Shown in pieces: positions 58,138 to 64,000 of a stretch of DNA of 64,000 nucleotides (positions are counted from its first letter, which is position 1; every line of letters begins with the position of its first letter). A model generated the notes under the pieces. That model had not been told where the DNA came from. It saw only the letters and a list, made by a program, of their open reading frames with translations, and made no database searches. The translations under genes were made by a program, and so were the position numbers. Source of the DNA: Phycomyces blakesleeanus NRRL 1555(-) (lineage: Eukaryota; Mucoromycota; Mucoromycetes; Mucorales; Phycomycetaceae); NCBI RefSeq assembly GCF_001638985.1, contig NW_017265147.1, positions 775,545 through 839,544 of the forward strand, given 5' to 3'.

Positions 58138-60497
58138 TTAAAAGAGATTAGGACCCTCAAATAAAGAAAACACTGGTCGGGGGCTATCTGTCGCAATATT
58201 GTCCACATTAACTGGAGCGAAAAGTTTCCAGGGTGCAGAGTTTGGAGACAAAGGACGAGTTGCATGATTATCTTTGCCAATGGGTCCTAATGGGTTTGGA
58301 GTGTCTTGATGTTTTTTGTAGTGATGGTTTTGGTAGCAGTGATTGTGATTGTGTTTGTGTTTGTGAATGTGAATGTGATCGTGATTGTTGTGTGAGTGGG
58401 TGAATGTGGGAGAGTGAGTTTGTTCATTATAAGAATGATTTTGCAATCTTGATGTACCCGACTCAAGATATGGGCCGTTGAGTAGGCCAAACTGATAAGA
58501 GGATGTGACACCGCCAGAGAACAAAGAGTAAGTTGATGGGGTTCTGAGTGATTGCTGTTGCTGTTGCGGTTGCGGTTGCGGTTGCGGTTGCGGTTGCGGT
58601 TGCGGTTGAGATCGAGGTTGAGGTTGAGGTTGTTTGATCTTATAATTAAAAAGATCATTGCGTCGCAAGATGTCGAGATCTAAACCAGTAGAAAATGGCG
58701 AATACCAATTCTGAACAGCTTGCCGGTAAGAAGGAGGAGAAAGGGGAGGAGATTGAGGATTATTCGATTCATCGTCACTTGTTACAGGTGTCAAATCCAT
58801 AGCTAGAAGAGGTGTTTGGTGAGTTGAAAGAGAGTTGTAAAAGTTATTTTCGTTATCGTTGTCTTCTTCTTCGACATTGTCATCATCGTCACAGCCACCG
58901 TCGTCGTCGTCGTCGCCATCATTTTCATCATTAGGATTGTCGTTATCATTATAATTGTAATTATTGTCAGTAACATCAACGTCGACATCAACGTCACCGT
59001 CCACATCAGTAATGAAATTGAAATTGACATTAGCATTAGCATTAACATTAACATTGTCGCTGTCATTAACATTGCTACTATCATTCTTTTGCTTCAGAGG
59101 AGTTTCTACAATTCTTTTTTCGGAGATCTTTGTTTCAAGACGATGGGATTTTTTAGGCAAATGTCTTTTGGGCTTTACATTGACCCAGTCGTCCGAATCA
59201 GCAGAAGAAAAAGAAGAGGAAGAGGAAGCCGCTTCGTCGTCAGCAATGGTTGATTTTGTCTGGTCGGTTTGGTCGGTTTGGTCGGTTCCTTCTGTTGTGA
59301 GTTTTGGGCCTGGTTTGTGGTCAGAATATACTGTTCGTACATGGTTTCGATGGTTCGACTTTTTGGTTGGTTGACTGATTGTGTTTGCTCGTTTGCGACG
59401 TGGGTGCGGAAGGTCTTTTGGCTTTTGGTCTACTCTCCGATCAACCACATGATGAATTGGGGCTTCTGTAGGTTGAGGTGCACGGTTGGCTTGTAGCGTG
59501 GTTACAAGGACTGTGTCGATCTTTGGAACCTTTTTGGTGAAATACACGATACTGTCATACAGTGTTGCACCAGTGCTCATGCAGGGCTGAATGGCTTTTT
59601 TAAGGGTCCGTAAGCATTTTGTAGGGAACTACAGATATTACACCCGCACACATAAATATGTACATATTTGAGTGAGTTATTTTACGTTTGTGTTCGTAGC
59701 ATATAGTATTATAGTAAAAGTAATTGTAGTGTGTGACTGGTATCATCAGTATTCATGTTTGTTTTTTATGATATTAAACTTTTCTCTCTCTCTCTATCTC
59801 TCTATCTACTATCTTGTATATATTTGGTCAATTCAAATCAGGGGTGGTGAATATACAATTGTATTCCCTTTTTTTTCACCTTTCTTACACATTTATATAC
59901 TCTTATACACACACAAATATGATATAATCTTGAAAAATCCACTCCTTCCAATTTACGCAGTAATGATTTATAATGATAATGATAATGATAGATATAAACA
60001 TAAAGATAATAATAATGCTAACGATAATGACACTGGGTTTTTTTAAAAAATAAAATAAAATAGAATAAAAGAGAAGAAAGAAAGAGAGGGAGGGAGGAAG
60101 GGAGGGAGGGAGAAAGAAATTGGTAGGAACAAACCTTTGTAAACCCAACGGTTAAAAGACAAAGTCCGAAACAAGCGATAGTTAACCAAGAAAGATAATC
60201 TTTTACTTGATAAACAGGCCACTCCGGTCTTGTTTCTGACACATTCGAATGGTTGGTTACTTCTGATTGATTGTATCCTAAAGACTCTGTTCCCGAGTGA
60301 AAGTCTAGAGACTGTGAGTGTGCCCAGAGATCAAGAATGGCAAATTTGGTAAAGTGAGCCAATGCAGTTGGTAAACAGAATGACTTTAGTTGCGAAAAGA
60401 CTGAAATGACGAGGATTACTACGGGAGTGATGAGTAGTAGTAAGACAGGTAGTAAGACGACAAGGGAGGTGACTTGTAAGCCACGAGAGGTACGCAT
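58138..60497 (-). CDS. two-helix membrane protein with long low-complexity tail
   Basis: Two exons (60135-60497 and 58138-59628) separated by a 506-nt GT-AG intron join in phase to 617 residues. The N-terminus has a strong helix (LVVLLPVLLLLITPVVILVISV, about 11-32), a loop of about 60 residues with several N-x-S/T sites, and a second helix (LSWLTIACFGLCLLTVGF). The tail of about 500 residues has an acidic Asp/Asn-rich block (about 328-384), a Gln-Pro/Gln repeat (about 454-478) and a His/Asn/Lys-rich block (about 529-564). I do not recognise the family. The join is inferred: the exon 2 extension FPTKCLRTLKKAIQPC upstream of the internal Met stays open back to a clean AG, and exon 1 ends in AAG|GTTTGT. 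The lumenal loop between helices suggests a hairpin membrane anchor with both ends in the cytosol. Confidence 0.65.
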
Positions 60498-60507
60498 AGG
60501 AAATGAA

Positions 60508-60538
<31 letters not shown>

Positions 60539-62860
60539 TAAAAATAAAAATAAAAATAAAAAAATAATAAAGTAAAATGAAGGGAAGTGGGTGAAAGAAC
60601 GATGAAACTAGTCTGTCTGGTCTTGCTTTCAAAAGCTGATTTTCTCACTCTTAGGTTTTCTTACCCAGGCAAGGTTTTTTTTTGTTTCTTTTTTTTTGTA
60701 ATGTCTTTATTTTCCTTAAAGGGTAATATGCAAGCTTGGATTACCCCGCCGTGATATTGTTGGTTGGTTTTTGTCAGCCAGAATTTTAGTTTTGGTTAAG
60801 TTTGACAGCCCTTGTAATTCCACTTCAATGTCCTTTTACGTATAGATATATGTATTGTATACCAAATGAAATAAAAGAAGGACAGATGTCAATTTTACAC
60901 ACAAATAAGATTATTTTCATGTATATTTCTTTTCAGTTCAAATATTGGTCCACCTTATTAAAATTTGACAAAGGGCATTAAGAGAGATCCGGGTACTAAT
61001 TGACCAACATGTGCTCAAATAATATGGCACTTGACCTTGTTAGTGTAGCGTTGGACGAGCCTTGTCCAAAAGATAAACAATCCCTTTTTTTTCTATTTCT
61101 TGTTAATATTTTCAAATAATAATAGTATTACATTTGAGAGCATCTACATATTTATAGTTGATTAAAATAAAATAAGATAAGATTAAAGCAAGCCGAAACG
61201 CAAAAGTATAAAAAGAACAAGCTTTTCTTAACATTCAACAATTGAATTGAATAATTTACAAATCAAAACAAAGAATATTATTACTGTTATTACTACAACC
61301 ATTGTAACCTTACCCAATACATTCCATTGTATTATTGTACGGTATGGTATATTTATTTAATTTTGAGTGTATGTAAAATAGTGCTATCTACAGCGAGGCA
61401 CAATTTGTATAAAAATACACATGGCTGATCTGTCGATACATTTTGTATGTAATGTGTATATATATATACTTAACCTTGTGTGATCATGGTTTATCAACTG
61501 CAAGATTCATATACACAAATTCATTTACACGCTTTACTCTCTGTATCTCTCCTTTATTTATTATTAAACCTCCTGGAGGTAAGGCTCCCATGTTTGTATG
61601 TTCTCTATTCATAATTAGCGTAAAATGGGGTTTTCTTTAATTCATTTTTGATATTCAGATACGCTAAAAAGAAAGACAATACACATGTATTTATAGAGTC
61701 GATCTTCTTCTTTTTTTATATATATGTATAATAGAAATAGATCTATTCTCCGGACAGGTATCTACTATGTATTGAAATAAGCATCTAAGATTTGCATCAT
61801 ATTTGACCCGGAAAAATGTTGAGAGAAATAAACATAATAGAGAGAGAAAGAGATGATATGTGTCCAAGTCTGTAAGTGTGCTTGTGTGTGTGTGGCTTGG
61901 GAGTGCCGAACAGCCGGCTAATACGTTCTGGAAATTGGATTGTCCGGCGACAATGCTAGTAGTATGCGGTATTCTAAATTGATTTTGCGGAATATCATTT
62001 TACCAAAAGGTACATGACATTTATACATAAAATATTTCTGTTATTTTTGTGTAATTCATTTGCCCTTTTGTATAAACCACACTTCTTACTTTAAAGGAAA
62101 CATTTTCCACCATCATCTGTAGCTCCATGTGGCTGTGTAAAGAAAGCAATTCTAGGTCGATTTGTCTGCCCCTATTTACTTCTTTCTCTCTATATACTTT
62201 TGTTATGTTTTTGCTCTTATCATAAATTAAAACCGAAACAAATAGCATGGAGTAGAGATTAGAAAAAGACAAGCCCTCAATATCGAAATCATTGAGATTA
62301 TCCTTTTCATATTCTCCACCCCTTAGACTACCACAGCACATGAAACACTTGTTTTTCTTTTTCCAAAAGAAATATTATCCTGTAGCTACACAATTTGTAG
62401 ATCGCCAGCTATACTCCTTTAATGTAAATAATATATACATATTTATATCATGAGAAATAGCAATCACACACAGAAAGACAATGGTTCTGGTCCAGTGACT
62501 TTTGGTATTTACGTGCCACTGTCATGTTTGACACAAAGCAATCAAAATTAAAAATGTATTTTGGTGAAATTTGTTTATATATGTATATATACCTTTGATT
62601 TCTTCTTCTTCTTCTACTATTACTATTACTATTACTGTTACTATAGCTAATAGAAACTCTAATAGCAATACTAGTAGTAACACTGATTTTGATTGACCTA
62701 CTAACCCCTATTGTAAAGCTCTGCAACTCTTCCACCCCCTTTATATATCAGAAAGTAAGTCAGCAAATCAGTCAATTGGTATGAACTATATTCAATAAAA
62801 GCAACTTATTTAACTTTCTATTATCTCGGGTTGATCTACTTTTATTACTATTAATTGTAT
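60498..62860. other. 2.4-kb AT-rich intergenic region
   Basis: Promoter of the minus-strand membrane-protein gene at the left, including an AAAATA hexamer tract (about 60505-60566). Further right lie GAGA and GTGT microsatellites and a TTC/TAC tract near 62600-62645. Small open frames are low complexity. No gene recognised. Confidence 0.45.
60505..60566. repeat. AAAATA hexanucleotide tract
   Basis: About nine tandem AAAATA units directly upstream of the minus-strand start at 60497, that is, within its 5' leader or promoter. Confidence 0.85.
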
Positions 62861-63112
62861 TACTTGGAGACAACATCCAGTTTTACTTCATCTGGTCTGT
62901 GCGATCAGGTAATTAAAACCCAAAAAATAATATTATGCCTTTCATATATTTGATAAATACTTTTTTTTATTATTTATATTTAGGCTTCATCAACAGGTAT
63001 TAATCTAGATTTTTCAAACCTTTCCCAAGCTAGCATAAGCTCCCTAATCACTCGCCCAAAAGACAACACCTACTACATGTTCTCGAGAAAATTGAGATAT
63101 GGACGGAAATAA
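62855..63112 (+). CDS. possible final exon pair of an unidentified protein
   Basis: A frame open from the stop just before 62855 up to 62908 (ETTSSFTSSGLCDQ) joins across a clean GT-AG intron (62909-62983) to 62984-63112, which reads ASSTGINLDFSNLSQASISS, then a basic tail ending RKLRYGRK and a stop. Ser-rich composition and codon choice look coding. No start codon or upstream exon is evident, so this is either the 3' end of a gene I cannot complete or a chance frame. Confidence 0.25.
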
Positions 63113-64000
63113 ATAAAGCTGACTATTGTGGCCACACTTTCTTAATGCTTTCTGAAACCTTTGTACTCATATTATTATTTTTAATAAGCTGGTGTACCCA
63201 CACTACTAGATATTGTCAAGCTATTAATATTTAAAGGACAAGAGCTTCTCTTAATTCTTCATCACCCATATATGTATATATAGCTTGAATGGAAGACTCA
63301 TTACTGTATAGCATTTACCATTGATTAGGGTGCTTGGACACAAGTAAAAGACAATCCATTGATTATATGTATATGCCTTGGATAATTATGACTCGCTTAG
63401 AGCAACCTCATAATACCAATAATAAAGAGAAAACCATTTATACTTCTACTAATCATTTTACTAATAGTCGTATATTTCTAAATATATCTGTCACTTGTAT
63501 TTAATCGCGTTTTTTTTGTCGCACCCTTTAGTTGTAACCCCTGTGATTCATTTCCAATCAACTTCTTTTCTGCTTAATATTATTATTTTATTGGTTCATT
63601 AAGATGGTGAGATATGGTAAGATTTAAGTGAGAAAAAGAGGGTCCTGTATAAAAATTAAAATAACTTTATATAGTCGCGACTTTATCTTCGGGGATTTAA
63701 TAATATTCTGCAAATATATATATATAAATAAAAGGGGGGAGAAGTGAAGAGGGTCTTATTTATAAATAAATAAAAATAAAAACACGCACATTTTATCATA
63801 TTTAAAATACCGAACAACTGTGAAACAGATTCCGCAAAAGAAAAGTGTAAGAGGCTGTTGATTGGCGCTGAAACTATATTATAATATATTCTTTGCACAA
63901 CTTTTTATTTTCTAGTTAATTAATCTTATATAAAACATTTGTATGTATTTTATACAAAAAAAAAGCATAAAGTGTCAAAAATGTCAAATTTGTTTACACA
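63113..64000. other. right-end intergenic region
   Basis: AT-rich with TA and AATA tracts; I see nothing coding or structural. Confidence 0.45.

Noticed and set aside
58803..59084. minus-strand Met/Thr-rich frame
   Set aside because: It is a shifted-frame shadow of the acidic Asp/Asn block of the membrane protein gene.

Overview
The window looks like nuclear DNA of an early-diverging filamentous fungus, most likely Mucoromycota (Mucorales-like). The evidence is AT-rich intergenic DNA, many short GT-AG introns (about 55-110 nt), a retained Rab18 GTPase (absent from budding yeast), fungal-type proteins (Ssh4/Ear1-like Rsp5 adaptor, Cox9, KRE9/KNH1-like secreted protein, full-length ABCC transporter), and Tc1/mariner relics of the type common in Mucorales. 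I see no bacterial operons, CRISPR array, rRNA or convincing tRNA. Species cannot be named from sequence alone.

Layout. 0.3-20 kb is gene-rich: gluconokinase, an unrecognised coiled-coil protein with a CxxC pair, Rab18 (-), Rcl1 (-), the proteasome regulator PI31, a CofD/YvcK-like protein, and a 1394-aa His/Gln/Pro-rich protein. 21.8-26.1 kb holds two tandem seven-helix membrane protein genes with matching exon lengths. 28.4-36.7 kb holds a small secreted KRE9/KNH1-like protein, a 16-exon ABCC transporter whose ATP-binding motifs are degraded in both nucleotide-binding domains, and Cox9/Cox7a (-). 36.7-48.2 kb is a repeat-rich stretch with a Fanzor/TnpB-like C-terminal relic, two Tc1/mariner relics, a palindromic repeat, a 76-bp MITE-like hairpin and one single-pass Ser/Thr-rich membrane protein. 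48.2-55.6 kb is gene-rich again: a complex I accessory subunit, an Obg-family GTPase (-), the Ssh4/Ear1-like protein (-) and glycerol-3-phosphate dehydrogenase. 55.6-64 kb is mostly intergenic, with second copies of two repeat families, a two-helix low-complexity membrane protein (-) and a possible final exon pair near the right end.

Most genes are ordinary housekeeping functions: sugar and glycerol metabolism, respiratory chain, ribosome biogenesis (Rcl1, Obg), proteasome and vesicle/ubiquitin trafficking. The points most worth a second look are the ABCC gene (degraded nucleotide-binding motifs, one exon junction that breaks frame, apparent loss of a helix in TMD0), the tandem 7TM pair, three GC-AG introns all with the same AG|GCAAGT donor, and the Fanzor-like relic. 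Gene models were built by hand from splice sites, reading frame and family knowledge. They are predictions, not transcript-supported structures.
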